Shown: piece after piece, positions 17,988-28,794 of the stretch
How the letters are laid out: the number at the start of each line of letters is the position of its first letter
Position numbering within the stretch: the first letter of the stretch is position 1
Source of the DNA: Chryseobacterium gallinarum
GTDB lineage: Bacteria > Bacteroidota > Bacteroidia > Flavobacteriales > Weeksellaceae
Assembly: GCF_001021975.1 (NCBI RefSeq)
Contig: NZ_CP009928.1
Coordinates: forward strand, 1,426,001 to 1,490,000
Direction: 5' to 3'
Length of the DNA stretch: 64,000 nucleotides
The notes under the pieces: generated by a model
What the model saw: the letters and a program-made list of their open reading frames with translations, nothing else
Told to the model about the DNA's origin: nothing
Databases searched by the model: none
Made by a program: the position numbers and the translations under genes

Positions 17988-19106
17988 TTAAAACCCGCTA
18001 TACACTGACTCCCAATCTTTCATTACCGGGTCATAGCCTGCTTTTTTAATCATACTTCTGATCTCATCCATACTCCGCTCATCGCTTGTTTCAAATTGCT
18101 CCAAAGATTCTTTATCTACAGAATATCCGCCGGGATTGGTTTTGGAACCCGCACTCATGGTTGTTGCTCCTAATCTTACAACATGATCCCGGAATACTTC
18201 ACTTTCTCTTGTAGAAATTGAAATTTCCAGATCTTCATTCCAAATTCTGTAAGCACAGATTAATTGCAGCAAATCTTTATCTTCCATAATAAAATTGGGT
18301 TCAATAATCCCTTCCGCAGGTCTGAGCCTTGGAAATGAAACCGAAAACCTGCTTTTCCAGTATTGTTTCTGAAGATAGTCTATATGAAGGGCATTAAAGA
18401 AGCTGTCTACACGCCAGTCTTCCAATCCTAAAAGAACACCTGAACCTATTTTATGAACGCCTGCTCTTCCAATTCTGTCCGGTGTGTCCAACCTATAATG
18501 AAAATTCGATTTTTTTCCTTTCGGATGGTATTCTTTGTAAACCTCCTGATGATATGTTTCCTGATATACCAGCACGGAATGCACCCCTTCCTCGTGGAGC
18601 AACCTGTATTCATCTTCTTCCAATGGCTGTACTTCAATAGAAATATGGGCAAAATGAGGCCTCAGCAACCGGACAGCATTCTGGAAATAGGGAACCCCCA
18701 CTATTTTATTAGCCTCTCCGCTTACCAGCAATATATGATTCACTCCCATCGATTTCAGGACAGAGGCTTCCACCATCAGCTCGGTATCAGAGAGGGTTTT
18801 TCTTTTTAAATGATTATCTAAACTAAAACCGCAGTAGGTACAGATATTCTGGCATTCATTACTAAGGTATAAAGGGGCGTACAGCTGAATGATTTTTCCG
18901 AAACGTTTCTGTGTAAGCGTTTGCGTCATTCTGGCCATTAGCTCCAGTTCCCCTGATGCAGCCCGTGAAAGCAGGACCAGAAAGTCATCAATAGTTTTGT
19001 TTTTTTTCTGAAGACTATTTCTGACATCCGACAGGGACACTTTTTCAAGTCTGGCTTTTACTTCATCCCATTGATACTGTTCAAAAACCTCTTTAAAGCT
19101 TTTCAT
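17988..19106 (-). CDS. thiH: 2-iminoacetate synthase (radical SAM tyrosine lyase)
   Basis: 372 residues from the ATG at 19106, a better start than the in-frame TTG at 19124 because it clears the thiG stop by 10 bases. The radical-SAM motif is CxxxCxxC at Cys85, Cys89 and Cys92 (CQNICTYCGF). Other family blocks are NHILLVSGEANKIVG, HISIEVQPLEEDEYRLLHEEG and SVSFPRLRPAEG, and the C-terminus has the biotin/thiamine-synthase-like ALEQFETSDERS block. It cleaves tyrosine with S-adenosylmethionine to make dehydroglycine for ThiG, which is the oxygen-sensitive alternative to the ThiO glycine oxidase. Sits between thiG and thiF in the operon. Confidence 0.96.
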   Translation of the reverse strand: MKSFKEVFEQYQWDEVKARLEKVSLSDVRNSLQKKNKTIDDFLVLLSRAASGELELMARMTQTLTQKRFGKIIQLYAPLYLSNECQNICTYCGFSLDNHLKRKTLSDTELMVEASVLKSMGVNHILLVSGEANKIVGVPYFQNAVRLLRPHFAHISIEVQPLEEDEYRLLHEEGVHSVLVYQETYHQEVYKEYHPKGKKSNFHYRLDTPDRIGRAGVHKIGSGVLLGLEDWRVDSFFNALHIDYLQKQYWKSRFSVSFPRLRPAEGIIEPNFIMEDKDLLQLICAYRIWNEDLEISISTRESEVFRDHVVRLGATTMSAGSKTNPGGYSVDKESLEQFETSDERSMDEIRSMIKKAGYDPVMKDWESVYSGF

Positions 19107-19116
19107 GAACCTGATT

Positions 19117-19893
19117 TTATTCAAATAAAAATGATGTTAAAGGACTTGAAGCTTGAGCATGGCTGGTAACAGCTCCCAATTCTGATTCAAAAGCCCTTCT
19201 TCCTGCAATGACTCCTTCTTTAAAAGCCAAAGCCATATTCACCGGATTTCCCGCTACCGCAATAGCGGTATTGACTAGTACGGCATCTGCTCCCATTTCC
19301 ATAGCCTTTGCGGCATCTGAAGGAGCACCTATGCCTGCATCTACCACCACCGGAACATTGCTCTGGCTAATGATAATTTCTAAAAAATCCAGAGTTTTTA
19401 ACCCTTTGTTGGTTCCTATGGGGGCTCCCAGAGGCATTACCACAGCTGTTCCGGCATCTTCAAGCCGTTTACAAAGAACAGGATCTGCATGAATGTATGG
19501 CATTACAACGAATCCCAGTTTCGCAAGTTCTTCAGTAGCATATAATGTTTCGATCGGATCAGGCAACAAATATTTCGGATCCGGATGAATTTCCAGTTTT
19601 ACCCAGTTTGTTTCCAGCGCTTCCCTGGCTAATTGTGCAGCCAATACCGCTTCTTTAGCCGTTCTTGCCCCTGATGTATTCGGTAACAGATGGACATGTG
19701 TTTCTCTTAATGAATCGAGTAAGTTATCTTCTGCAAATCCGGAATCAATTCTTTTCAATGCCATCGTTACCATATCCGTTTCTGAAGCAACTACTGATGC
19801 TGCCATATCCCTGATACTTCCGAATTTTCCCGTCCCCAGGAACAATCTGGATTCAAAGGTCCTGTCTGCTATTATTAATTTCTGATTGTTCAT
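19117..19893 (-). CDS. thiG: Thiazole synthase
   Basis: 258 residues, normal for ThiG. It begins with the family N-terminus ([19 protein letters not shown]), has the Schiff-base lysine region [16 protein letters not shown] near residue 95, and the phosphate-binding turn [20 protein letters not shown] followed by [10 protein letters not shown]. It joins deoxyxylulose phosphate, dehydroglycine from ThiH and sulfur from ThiS-thiocarboxylate into the thiazole ring. Its start overlaps the thiE stop by 4 bases (ATGA), so the genes are translationally coupled. The product tautomer needs a TenI-type enzyme for aromatisation, and a candidate lies two genes upstream. Confidence 0.97.
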   Translation of the reverse strand: MNNQKLIIADRTFESRLFLGTGKFGSIRDMAASVVASETDMVTMALKRIDSGFAEDNLLDSLRETHVHLLPNTSGARTAKEAVLAAQLAREALETNWVKLEIHPDPKYLLPDPIETLYATEELAKLGFVVMPYIHADPVLCKRLEDAGTAVVMPLGAPIGTNKGLKTLDFLEIIISQSNVPVVVDAGIGAPSDAAKAMEMGADAVLVNTAIAVAGNPVNMALAFKEGVIAGRRAFESELGAVTSHAQASSPLTSFLFE

Positions 19894-20504
19894 ATCATTG
19901 CTTTTTTAAATTCATTAATGATGGATGGTTGTTTTGTGATCTGTGCTGAAACGGAGACTCCATAAATACCTGATTGTTGTAAAGGCTGAATATCCTCAAG
20001 CGTAACACCACCAATGGCAAATATTTTCGGGGCTTCTATTGATTGGTCACGTAGAGTTTCAATCATTTTCTGATATCCTTCAAAACCAAGGACGGGGCTC
20101 AGCTGCTCTTTGGTAGGAGTAAATCTTAACGGTCCTAATCCTATATAGTCACAGCCCTCTTGTATTCTTTGCAGTACATCCGGAATCGTATTCGCTGTTC
20201 CACCAATTATTTTTTGATCCCCTAATATCAATCTTGCCTCTTCTACAGAACTATCGTTTAATCCAAGATGAACTCCATCTGCATCTACTTCATGTGCTAA
20301 CAGTACATGATCATTGATGATACAAACAGCCTTATAGTCCGCACATGCTGTTCTGGAAATCTCACACAGCTTTATTAATTCATTTCCGGGAGCATTTTTC
20401 CAACGAACCTGAATCCATTTTATCCCATTATCCAGTGCCCTGGTAATATTTAATTTCTGTTCATGCAGAGTATTTCCCTGTGAAATGTATTGTAGTTTTT
20501 CCAT
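19890..20504 (-). CDS. thiE: Thiamine phosphate synthase
   Basis: 204 residues. The active-site blocks of ThiE are intact: IQVRWKNAP with the RxK pair, [20 protein letters not shown] near residues 80-101, and [13 protein letters not shown] near residue 135, followed by [12 protein letters not shown]. It couples hydroxymethylpyrimidine diphosphate with the thiazole phosphate to give thiamine phosphate. A second, more diverged ThiE/TenI paralogue is 20 bases upstream. Of the two, this one keeps the residues needed for synthase activity, so it is the better candidate for the true enzyme. Confidence 0.94.
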   Translation of the reverse strand: MEKLQYISQGNTLHEQKLNITRALDNGIKWIQVRWKNAPGNELIKLCEISRTACADYKAVCIINDHVLLAHEVDADGVHLGLNDSSVEEARLILGDQKIIGGTANTIPDVLQRIQEGCDYIGLGPLRFTPTKEQLSPVLGFEGYQKMIETLRDQSIEAPKIFAIGGVTLEDIQPLQQSGIYGVSVSAQITKQPSIINEFKKAMI

Positions 20505-20524
20505 TGATTACATCTGAAATATTA

Positions 20525-22932
<2,408 letters not shown>

Positions 22933-22945
22933 TTAAATATGAAAA

Positions 22946-23152
22946 CTAACCGCCCTGAGTGGCAGTGATAATTAAAACTGAATCTTTGTCTCTGAGAAAT
23001 GTTTCTGGCCAGGCGGCCAGTGGAATAATACGATTGTTGAGCGCTACAGCAATCCCTTTTTTCTTTCCGGGTAATTCCATAGCCAGTAATGCTTCCAGAT
23101 TTTCGGGAAGTACATCAAATGTTTTTCGGGTGTGGTTGATGATAAGTTCCAT
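22946..23152 (-). CDS. thiS: Sulfur carrier protein ThiS
   Basis: 68 residues from the ATG at 23152 (MELIINHTRKTFDVLPENLE); an in-frame GTG at 23173 would add 7 residues that do not fit the family. The protein has the ubiquitin-like beta-grasp pattern (VALNNRIIPLAAWPETFLRD, then DSVLIITATQGG) and ends in the required Gly-Gly tail. ThiF adenylates this tail and it then carries sulfur as a thiocarboxylate to ThiG. It is the first gene of the operon. Its start codon lies inside the 3' arm of a 10-bp hairpin (see the separate feature), which suggests translational control by the riboswitch. Confidence 0.93.
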   Translation of the reverse strand: MELIINHTRKTFDVLPENLEALLAMELPGKKKGIAVALNNRIIPLAAWPETFLRDKDSVLIITATQGG

Positions 23153-23184
23153 TCCTAATAATTTTAAATACACTTTAGGAATGG
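23149..23184 (-). promoter_or_regulatory. Start-codon sequestering hairpin of thiS
   Basis: On the mRNA the perfect inverted repeat CCATTCCTAA (23184-23175) and TTAGGAATGG (23158-23149) pairs the AGGA and the thiS ATG (23152-23150) into a stem. Its 5' arm overlaps CCTAAAGT (23179-23172), which is exactly complementary to ACTTTAGG at the 5' edge of the TPP aptamer. The two pairings exclude each other, as expected of a translational TPP switch. Confidence 0.6.
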
Positions 23185-23218
23185 CTATGATTGTACAATA
23201 GAATGTACAGCAAAGTCA

Positions 23219-23300
23219 TCTACTTTTCCCTACGCTGGTATGATCCAGATCAGGTTCAAAGGGTAAAGTCTCAGTCTGTAAACACAGACACCCCTAAAGT
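23219..23300 (-). ncRNA. TPP riboswitch controlling the thi operon
   Basis: On the minus strand the aptamer blocks are GGGGTGT, a variable stem (CTGTGTTTACAG), CTGAGACTTTACCC, TTTGAACCTGATCTGGATCA, ACCAGCGTAGGGA and the closing strand AAAGT, which pairs with ACTTT at the 5' end (P1). It ends about 70 bases before the thiS start and should reduce translation of thiS-thiC-tenI-thiE-thiG-thiH-thiF when TPP is plentiful. A TAACTTCG sequence at 23307-23314 (one mismatch to TAnnTTTG) puts the transcription start at the aptamer edge. Confidence 0.95.
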
Positions 23301-23624
23301 ATGGGACGAAGTTAGGTATTTTTTGAGAATGGACAAAATTTTTGTAGTGATGGAAGCGGGATGATGGAAGCATGAAGTTTAAAATGGTGAAAACATTTTT
23401 ATTATAGATTCAAGATGGCTTCGGATTAGGGGAATTAGTATAAACACTGGAAGAAAGGAGTTAGAAAATCCTTTCGGTTTAACTACTAATGACTAATGAT
23501 ACAATTATTTTTTTAATTTAAAAAAGATAAAAATTGTCCTTGCGGCCTTTATTATTTCAAGCTCCCCGCTTCCAGCTTCACGCCATGATTAAGCCCAATA
23601 TTTATCCCGAACAGACTTTCTTTT
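23301..23624. other. Intergenic region without a gene
   Basis: No ORF with family features is seen on either strand. The stretch holds the probable thi promoter at its left edge and a 9-bp inverted repeat, GGAAGCGGG at 23352-23360 with CCCGCTTCC at 23565-23573, the first within a GATGGAAGC direct repeat. The rest is AT-rich. No terminator for the pseudouridine synthase gene was recognised. Confidence 0.5.
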
Positions 23625-24302
23625 TTATTCTTCACATGCTCTCCATACAGGATCATTTTGTGGTACAGGAGCTACGATTTCAATTTTTTCTTTAGTAACG
23701 GGATGAATAAATTCCAGTTTTCTTGCATGAAGATTGATTCCTCCATCCGGATTGGAACGTGGTGATCCATATTTTAAGTCTCCTTTAATCGGAACCCCTG
23801 TTTTAGATAACTGAGCACGAATCTGGTGATGTCTTCCGGTTTCAAGGTCAACTTCCAAAAGCAGGTAATTATCCAGGGCTTTGATTACATGGTATGTCAG
23901 AATTGCTTCTTTTGCCCCTTCTGTAGCTTTGGGAAAAACAATCGCTTTATTATTCTTTTCGTTTTTCTTTAAGTAATGAACCAACCTTTGACTTTGCGGA
24001 ATCATTTCTTTTGCTACCACAGCCCAATACGTCTTTTTAATCTCACGGTTTTTCACCATCTGGGTCAGCCGGGAAAGCGCTTTGGATGTTTTAGCATAAA
24101 TCACCAGACCCGAAGTAGGACGGTCTATACGATGAACCAGGCCGAGAAAAACATTTCCCGGCTTAGCATCTCTTATTTTTATATAATTTTTTATAGTTTC
24201 TAATAGCGATTCATCGCCGGTTTTATCACCTTGTACAAGCTGACCGACTTTTTTGTTGACTACCAGAAGATGGTTGTCTTCATAGACAATTTGTTCCTTC
24301 AT
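23625..24302 (-). CDS. RluA-family pseudouridine synthase, no S4 domain
   Basis: 225 residues. The catalytic block is GLVHRIDRPTSGLVIYAKTS near residue 54, with the catalytic Asp in HRIDRPTSG. The other family blocks are VDLETGRHHQIRAQLSKTGV and INLHARKLEFIHP. These enzymes isomerise uridine in rRNA or tRNA. The N-terminal S4 RNA-binding domain of RluC/RluD is absent, so it is of the RluA/TruC compact type; the target base cannot be told. It is the last gene of a likely group with the small membrane protein (9-base gap) and panB. Confidence 0.92.
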   Translation of the reverse strand: MKEQIVYEDNHLLVVNKKVGQLVQGDKTGDESLLETIKNYIKIRDAKPGNVFLGLVHRIDRPTSGLVIYAKTSKALSRLTQMVKNREIKKTYWAVVAKEMIPQSQRLVHYLKKNEKNNKAIVFPKATEGAKEAILTYHVIKALDNYLLLEVDLETGRHHQIRAQLSKTGVPIKGDLKYGSPRSNPDGGINLHARKLEFIHPVTKEKIEIVAPVPQNDPVWRACEE

Positions 24303-24311
24303 TTTATCCGT

Positions 24312-24629
24312 TTATCTTCTTCTGTTCGTTAATGAAAGGATAATCCCGGCAAGAAGCCCGATGGTTTTCAGGCTGGATAATCCTGAACTTTCAGGAAGAA
24401 ATGCTCCTATCACGCATATCGCTGCTGCAGAATACATGGCATAAACAAAATTTTTATTGATAAGCAGGGGGGCCTGGATAAAAAAGCTTGCTCCAATTAG
24501 TACATAAAAGACTTTTCTGGAAAGAAGATGATTGATTTCAGGAGAAAATAAATTAAACCATCCTATAGCAAGACAAACCAATGCTGCAATAGATAATATT
24601 CCCTGAATAGATTGTTGTTGATTTTGCAT
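24312..24629 (-). CDS. Small conserved membrane protein, function unknown
   Basis: 105 residues with about four hydrophobic segments (GILSIAALVCLAIGWFNLF; VFYVLIGASFFIQAPLLI; FVYAMYSAAAICVIGAFLP; TIGLLAGIILSLTN) and a short Gln-rich N-terminus. I do not recognise a family. It lies between panB (3-base gap) and the pseudouridine synthase (9-base gap), all on one strand, so it is likely part of a three-gene transcript. No catalytic motif is visible. Confidence 0.65.
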   Translation of the reverse strand: MQNQQQSIQGILSIAALVCLAIGWFNLFSPEINHLLSRKVFYVLIGASFFIQAPLLINKNFVYAMYSAAAICVIGAFLPESSGLSSLKTIGLLAGIILSLTNRRR

Positions 24630-24632
24630 TAA

Positions 24633-25448
24633 TTAGTAGCTTTCGTTTTCATTTGGAAATTCCACATTTTTTACATCTTTCACATATTGAGATACAGCTC
24701 CTGTAATTTCTGTATAAAGGTCAAGATACCTTCTTAAGAATTTAGGACTGAAGCCTTTATTCATCCCTACCATATCATGATATACAAGCACCTGTCCGTC
24801 GCAGTGAGATCCGGCACCAATCCCGATGGTTGGGATGGAAATGCTTTCCGTTACTTTCTTAGCCAGTTCAGCCGGAATTTTCTCCAAAACAATAGAAAAG
24901 CACCCTAATTCTTCCAAAAGCTGCGCATCGGCAACCAGTTTTTCTGCTTCCGCTTCTTCTTTTGCCCTTACTTTATAGGTCCCGAATTTGTAAATTGACT
25001 GGGGAGTTAATCCCAAATGTCCCATTACAGGAATTCCGGCATTGATAATCTTTTTAATAGATTTTGAAATCTCTTTTCCTCCTTCAATTTTTACGGCATG
25101 GGCACCTCCCTCTTTCATCATTCTTACTGCAGATTCCAAAGCTTTTTCGGGGTTGCTCTGATAAGTTCCGAATGGCAGGTCTGCTACCACCAAAGCTCTG
25201 TCGGTACCTCTTACCACACTTTGAGCATGATAGATCATCTGATCTAATGTGATGGGCAATGTAGTTTCAAAACCAGCCATTACATTTGCTGCAGAATCAC
25301 CAATTAAAATAGCATCTACTCCTCCTGCATCTACCATCTTTGCCGTGGTAAAATCGTAAGCGGTAAGCATTGTTATTTTTTCCTTGTCGAATTTCATTTT
25401 ACGCAAGGTTTCAGTCGTAACTTTTTTAATTTCAGAGTGAACAGACAT
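24633..25448 (-). CDS. panB: 3-methyl-2-oxobutanoate hydroxymethyltransferase
   Basis: 271 residues, normal for PanB. Clear blocks are [40 protein letters not shown] (metal-binding Asp region), [51 protein letters not shown] and [20 protein letters not shown]. It adds a hydroxymethyl group from methylene-tetrahydrofolate to 2-oxoisovalerate, the first committed step of pantothenate and CoA synthesis. No other pan gene is adjacent. The folD gene that supplies the one-carbon pool is elsewhere in the window (59414). Confidence 0.97.
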   Translation of the reverse strand: MSVHSEIKKVTTETLRKMKFDKEKITMLTAYDFTTAKMVDAGGVDAILIGDSAANVMAGFETTLPITLDQMIYHAQSVVRGTDRALVVADLPFGTYQSNPEKALESAVRMMKEGGAHAVKIEGGKEISKSIKKIINAGIPVMGHLGLTPQSIYKFGTYKVRAKEEAEAEKLVADAQLLEELGCFSIVLEKIPAELAKKVTESISIPTIGIGAGSHCDGQVLVYHDMVGMNKGFSPKFLRRYLDLYTEITGAVSQYVKDVKNVEFPNENESY

Positions 25449-25469
25449 AATTTATCTATTTTTAAAAGT

Positions 25470-25494
25470 TAAAAAGTCGGCCTTGAGCCGACTT
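25470..25494 (-). terminator. Terminator of the Crp/Fnr regulator gene
   Basis: Stem AAGTCGGC (25474-25481) / GCCGACTT (25487-25494), loop CTTGA; on the minus strand it is followed by five T residues. It lies 17 bases beyond the regulator stop, which separates the regulator from panB. Confidence 0.85.
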
Positions 25495-25510
25495 AAGTTT
25501 TGTATAATTT

Positions 25511-26224
25511 TTATAAAACTACGTGACCGAGTTTCATGAGTTTGTCGTGATTGAGAATTTTAATATTTCTTCCATCCACTTCAATCAGGTTATCCTGTTT
25601 AAATTCGGAGATCAAACGGATGGCACTTTCTGTAGCAGTACCGATAATGTTGGCAATTTCTTCCCTTGTTAAGGAGATTTTAATAAATCCTTCGGGATCT
25701 ACTCCTAATTTCTGTTCCAGGAGCAATAAAATTTCCGCTAATCTTTCTCTTACTGTTTTCTGTGCAAGGAAGGTAATGGTATTGGAGGATTCTCCAAGTT
25801 CATAAGAAATTTTCTGAAGCATTACGAAAGACAGCTGCGGATCTACTTCCAGCAGATACATAAAAATATCTGCAGGTAAGAATACACATTCAATGTCTGT
25901 CATCGCTTCGGCTTTTGCCTGGAAGTTTTCCCCGCAAAGCAGGGAACGATAGCCGATGATATCTCCTTCTTTGATAAATCTTAAAATCTGGTCTTTCCCG
26001 AACGCCCCGGATTTAGAAAGTTTGGCAGCACCTTTCTCCAGAACAAATACTCCTTTGGGAGTTTCTCCGTCCTCAAAGATGGTATCATGTTTCTGAAAAC
26101 TCAGTTTCTTTTTGCCATTAATGTATTTTTCAAAATCTGCGCTAGAAAGTCTTTCCTTAAATGATTTATCATTAAAAACTCTGGCGAACCTCTCTTCAAT
26201 TGCTATCTGTTGTTCCTGCGGCAT
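25511..26224 (-). CDS. Crp/Fnr-family transcription regulator
   Basis: 237 residues. The N-terminal cyclic-nucleotide-binding-like domain has HDTIFEDGETPKGVFVLEKG and ILRFIKEGDIIGYRSLLCGE, followed by a dimer helix (AEILLLLEQKLG). The C-terminal winged helix is SLTREEIANIIGTATESAIR followed by LISEFKQDNLIEV. The recognition helix keeps the Glu and Arg used to read TGA half-sites. Only two Cys are present (LLCGE and ECVFLP), so it cannot bind the four-Cys [4Fe-4S] cluster of E. coli FNR, and its signal is unknown. It is transcribed away from ccoI across 89 bases that contain a TGA-N6-TCA dyad, which suggests control of the cco genes and of itself. Confidence 0.9.
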   Translation of the reverse strand: MPQEQQIAIEERFARVFNDKSFKERLSSADFEKYINGKKKLSFQKHDTIFEDGETPKGVFVLEKGAAKLSKSGAFGKDQILRFIKEGDIIGYRSLLCGENFQAKAEAMTDIECVFLPADIFMYLLEVDPQLSFVMLQKISYELGESSNTITFLAQKTVRERLAEILLLLEQKLGVDPEGFIKISLTREEIANIIGTATESAIRLISEFKQDNLIEVDGRNIKILNHDKLMKLGHVVL

Positions 26225-26230
26225 TTTATA

Positions 26231-26242
26231 TGATATTTATCA
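26231..26242. promoter_or_regulatory. Candidate Crp/Fnr operator in the regulator-ccoI gap
   Basis: TGATATTTATCA is a perfect TGATA/TATCA dyad and fits the FNR consensus TTGAT-N4-ATCAA at 8 of 10 positions. It immediately follows the regulator's own -7 box (26243-26250), so binding would block the regulator promoter. Its centre is about 61 bases upstream of the start expected for ccoI, a classic class I activation distance. Function is inferred. Confidence 0.5.
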
Positions 26243-26274
26243 CAAAAATAGAACTTTTTAACTCGATAAACAAA
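26243..26274 (-). promoter_or_regulatory. Promoter of the Crp/Fnr regulator
   Basis: On the minus strand TTTG (26274-26271), 20 bases, then TATTTTTG (26250-26243) match the Bacteroidota TTTG-N17..23-TAnnTTTG promoter. The start would be near 26237. Confidence 0.55.
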
Positions 26275-26285
26275 AAAAATTGTTA

Positions 26286-26293
26286 TAATTTTG
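26286..26293 (+). promoter_or_regulatory. -7 box of the ccoI promoter
   Basis: TAATTTTG lies 20 bases before the GTG start of ccoI, predicting a start near 26298. No -33 TTG is evident, as may be expected of an activator-dependent promoter. Confidence 0.5.
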
Positions 26294-26313
26294 TACTTCA
26301 ATATTTTAGGGTG

Positions 26314-28692
26314 GTGAGCGAGAACTGTTTTCATTGTGGTCAAGGTATAGAAAAGGAAAGAATTTTGTTTGATGAAAAGACTTTCTGCTGCAACGGCTGT
26401 AAGTCTGTTTATGAGATTCTGAATACAAATAATTTAAGCAATTTCTACGAACTGAATAAGGGAGCCGGAATCCGGCCAAGTGATGACAGCTCCGGGCAGT
26501 TTGACTACCTGGATACCCCCGAAATTTTTGAGAAAATAACAGACTTCTCGGAAGGAAACACCAGTCTTGTCACATTTAAAATCCCTGTAATCCATTGTTC
26601 TTCATGCATCTGGCTTTTGGAAAGCCTTCATACACTGAACAAACATATCAAATATTCCCAGGTCAATTTCACCAGAAAGACCTTACAGATTTCTTTCAAT
26701 CATAACGATTTAAAATTAAGCGAATTAGCTAATTTCCTAACGAATTTAGGATACAAACCGGTGATCAGCCTTGAAACCGCTGAAAAAAATGTGGATCATC
26801 TTGACAAATCTCTTCTTGTAAAGTTTGCCATTGCAGGATTTGCTTTCGGTAATGGGATGTTCCTTGCTTTTCCTGAATATGTGGGCGGAGAAGACTACTG
26901 GATGGAACATTATAAAGGCCTTTTCAGGGTGCTGATGTTTTTACTGGCATGTCCTGTTGTGTTTTATTCCGCCTCAGATTACTATAAATCTGCATGGTAC
27001 GGTTTAAAAAACAAGATTGTGAATATTGATGTTCCTATCGTATTGGGAATCTTTGTCCTTTTCGGAAGGAGTATTTATGAAGTGGCAACCGATTATGGCC
27101 CCGGATATTTCGATACCCTTTGTGGCCTTTTATTCTTTATGCTGATGGGTAAACTCTTCCAGAAAAGAACCTACAGCGCTCTTTCTTATGACAGAGATTA
27201 TAAATCCTTCTACCCCATTGCTGTAACAAAGGTAGACTTTGACGGAAAACAGGAAAACATCCTTCTTTCAGAGATAAAGGTAGGAGACAGGATTTTAGTT
27301 AGAAACCAGGAAATCATCCCGGTAGATGCGATTCTGATCAATGGGCAAGGAAATATCGACAATAGCTTTATCACCGGAGAAAGTGAAAGCATCAGCAAAC
27401 AGCCGGGAGACAAAATTTTCGCCGGAGGTAAACAAATAGGTTCTTCTTTAGAGCTGGAAGTTATTAAAGATGTTGACCAGAGTTACCTTACCCAGCTCTG
27501 GAATAAGGAAGCCTTTAAAAAGCATGAAACAGGACTCGATACATTAACCAACAGTATCAGTAAATACTTCACCTTCATTATTTTAGGTATCGCATTAATT
27601 TCAGGGATTTACTGGGCATTTATCGATCTTGAAAAAATGTTCCAGGTTATTTCCGCTATTCTGATTATTGCCTGCCCATGTGCTCTTGCCCTGTCTGCAC
27701 CATTCACTTTCGGGCATATTATGAGGATTTTAGGGCGAAATAAATTTTATGTAAAGGACACTTTAACAATAGAAAAAATTGCAAAACTGGATACTATTGT
27801 TTTTGATAAGACAGGGACTATTACGCACAGAAAAAAATCAAACATCAGGTATGAAGGTACCGAGATTAAGGAATTTGATTTATTGAATATTAAGACTTTA
27901 CTGAAAAATTCAAACCACCCTCTTTCAAAATCCCTATACGAGTTTATTGAGGTAAATGATGACTACTTCCCTGTTGAAAAGTTTGAAGAAATCTCCGGAA
28001 AAGGATACGAAGCCCATATCAGGGGGAACATTTACAAAATAGGTTCCGCCCGTTACAACAATCAGGAGCCTAAAAACCTGGAAACAGCCGTATACATTAG
28101 CAAAAACAACCAGTTTTTGGGTAAATTCATTTTTAAAAATGAATACCGTCCGAAGCTGAAAGACCTGTTTAAAAAGCTTACTCCATACAAAATATTCATT
28201 CTGAGCGGGGACAATTCCTCCGAAGAAAGCCAGCTGAAAGAGCTTATTCCTAATTACCAGGGAATGGCTTTTAATCAAAGCCCGGAAGACAAATTGAACT
28301 ATATCAAAAACCTTCAGGATCAGCATATGAAAGTAGCAATGCTTGGTGATGGTCTTAATGATGCCGGGGCATTGAAGCAGAGTAACGTAGGAATCGCTAT
28401 TGCTGATGACACCAACAGCTTTACTCCTTCTTCCGATGTTATTATGAACGGTGAAAAAGTTGTTAGCCTGGATAACTACCTGAACGTCTGCAAAGGCTCT
28501 ATAACAATTGTGAAAATGACATTCATAATTAGTTTTTTATACAATATTGTCGGGTTAAGTTACGCAGTCACAGGACATATGCATCCGCTTTTCGCTGCTA
28601 TCATCATGCCAATCAGCTCGATTACGGTGGTTACCTTTACGACACTTTCAACCTGGATTTTAGGTCGGAAATATTTTAAAAAACAGGCCTGA
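26314..28692 (+). CDS. ccoI: Copper-type P1B ATPase for cbb3 oxidase assembly
   Basis: 792 residues from the GTG at 26314; the longer in-frame extension to 26200 would overlap the divergent regulator and its promoter. The N-terminus has the CcoI-specific Cys-rich domain (CFHCGQGIEKERI and FCCNGCKSVYEIL). The heavy-metal-associated domain carries HCSSC (Cys95, Cys98). The membrane core has CPC at residues 454-456, the phosphorylation site is DKTGTITH at Asp498, and the hinge is GDGLNDAGALKQ. It pumps copper across the inner membrane for CcoN maturation. It is the first gene after the divergent regulator. A TAATTTTG box is 20 bases upstream. Confidence 0.95.
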   Translation: MSENCFHCGQGIEKERILFDEKTFCCNGCKSVYEILNTNNLSNFYELNKGAGIRPSDDSSGQFDYLDTPEIFEKITDFSEGNTSLVTFKIPVIHCSSCIWLLESLHTLNKHIKYSQVNFTRKTLQISFNHNDLKLSELANFLTNLGYKPVISLETAEKNVDHLDKSLLVKFAIAGFAFGNGMFLAFPEYVGGEDYWMEHYKGLFRVLMFLLACPVVFYSASDYYKSAWYGLKNKIVNIDVPIVLGIFVLFGRSIYEVATDYGPGYFDTLCGLLFFMLMGKLFQKRTYSALSYDRDYKSFYPIAVTKVDFDGKQENILLSEIKVGDRILVRNQEIIPVDAILINGQGNIDNSFITGESESISKQPGDKIFAGGKQIGSSLELEVIKDVDQSYLTQLWNKEAFKKHETGLDTLTNSISKYFTFIILGIALISGIYWAFIDLEKMFQVISAILIIACPCALALSAPFTFGHIMRILGRNKFYVKDTLTIEKIAKLDTIVFDKTGTITHRKKSNIRYEGTEIKEFDLLNIKTLLKNSNHPLSKSLYEFIEVNDDYFPVEKFEEISGKGYEAHIRGNIYKIGSARYNNQEPKNLETAVYISKNNQFLGKFIFKNEYRPKLKDLFKKLTPYKIFILSGDNSSEESQLKELIPNYQGMAFNQSPEDKLNYIKNLQDQHMKVAMLGDGLNDAGALKQSNVGIAIADDTNSFTPSSDVIMNGEKVVSLDNYLNVCKGSITIVKMTFIISFLYNIVGLSYAVTGHMHPLFAAIIMPISSITVVTFTTLSTWILGRKYFKKQA

Positions 28693-28739
28693 AAGCCCTT
28701 ATTTAGACTGATTTTAAATTAGCTGAAATCGGCATTTCG

Positions 28740-28751
28740 TGATGAATGTCA
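28740..28751. promoter_or_regulatory. Possible second Crp/Fnr dyad upstream of ccoS
   Basis: TGATGAATGTCA has the same TGA-N6-TCA half-site arrangement as the site at 26231. It lies upstream of two -7-like boxes, TAAATTTG (28763-28770) and TAATTTTG (28787-28794). Only the inner three bases of each half-site match, so chance is a real possibility. Confidence 0.3.
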
Positions 28752-28762
28752 TTATTTTTCAC

Positions 28763-28794
28763 TAAATTTGAACCCCGAAAATAGGTTAATTTTG
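28763..28794 (+). promoter_or_regulatory. Two -7-like promoter boxes before ccoS
   Basis: TAAATTTG (28763-28770) and TAATTTTG (28787-28794) both fit TAnnTTTG. The second ends 7 bases before the ccoS ATG, so a start from it would give almost no leader. They suggest that ccoS-ccoNOQP has its own promoter apart from ccoI. Confidence 0.4.

Noticed and set aside
26200..26313. Longer N-terminus for CcoI beginning MLSVVPAAFY
   Set aside because: It would overlap the divergent regulator gene and its promoter and operator, and the added residues do not match CcoI proteins. The GTG at 26314 directly precedes the conserved Cys-rich domain.
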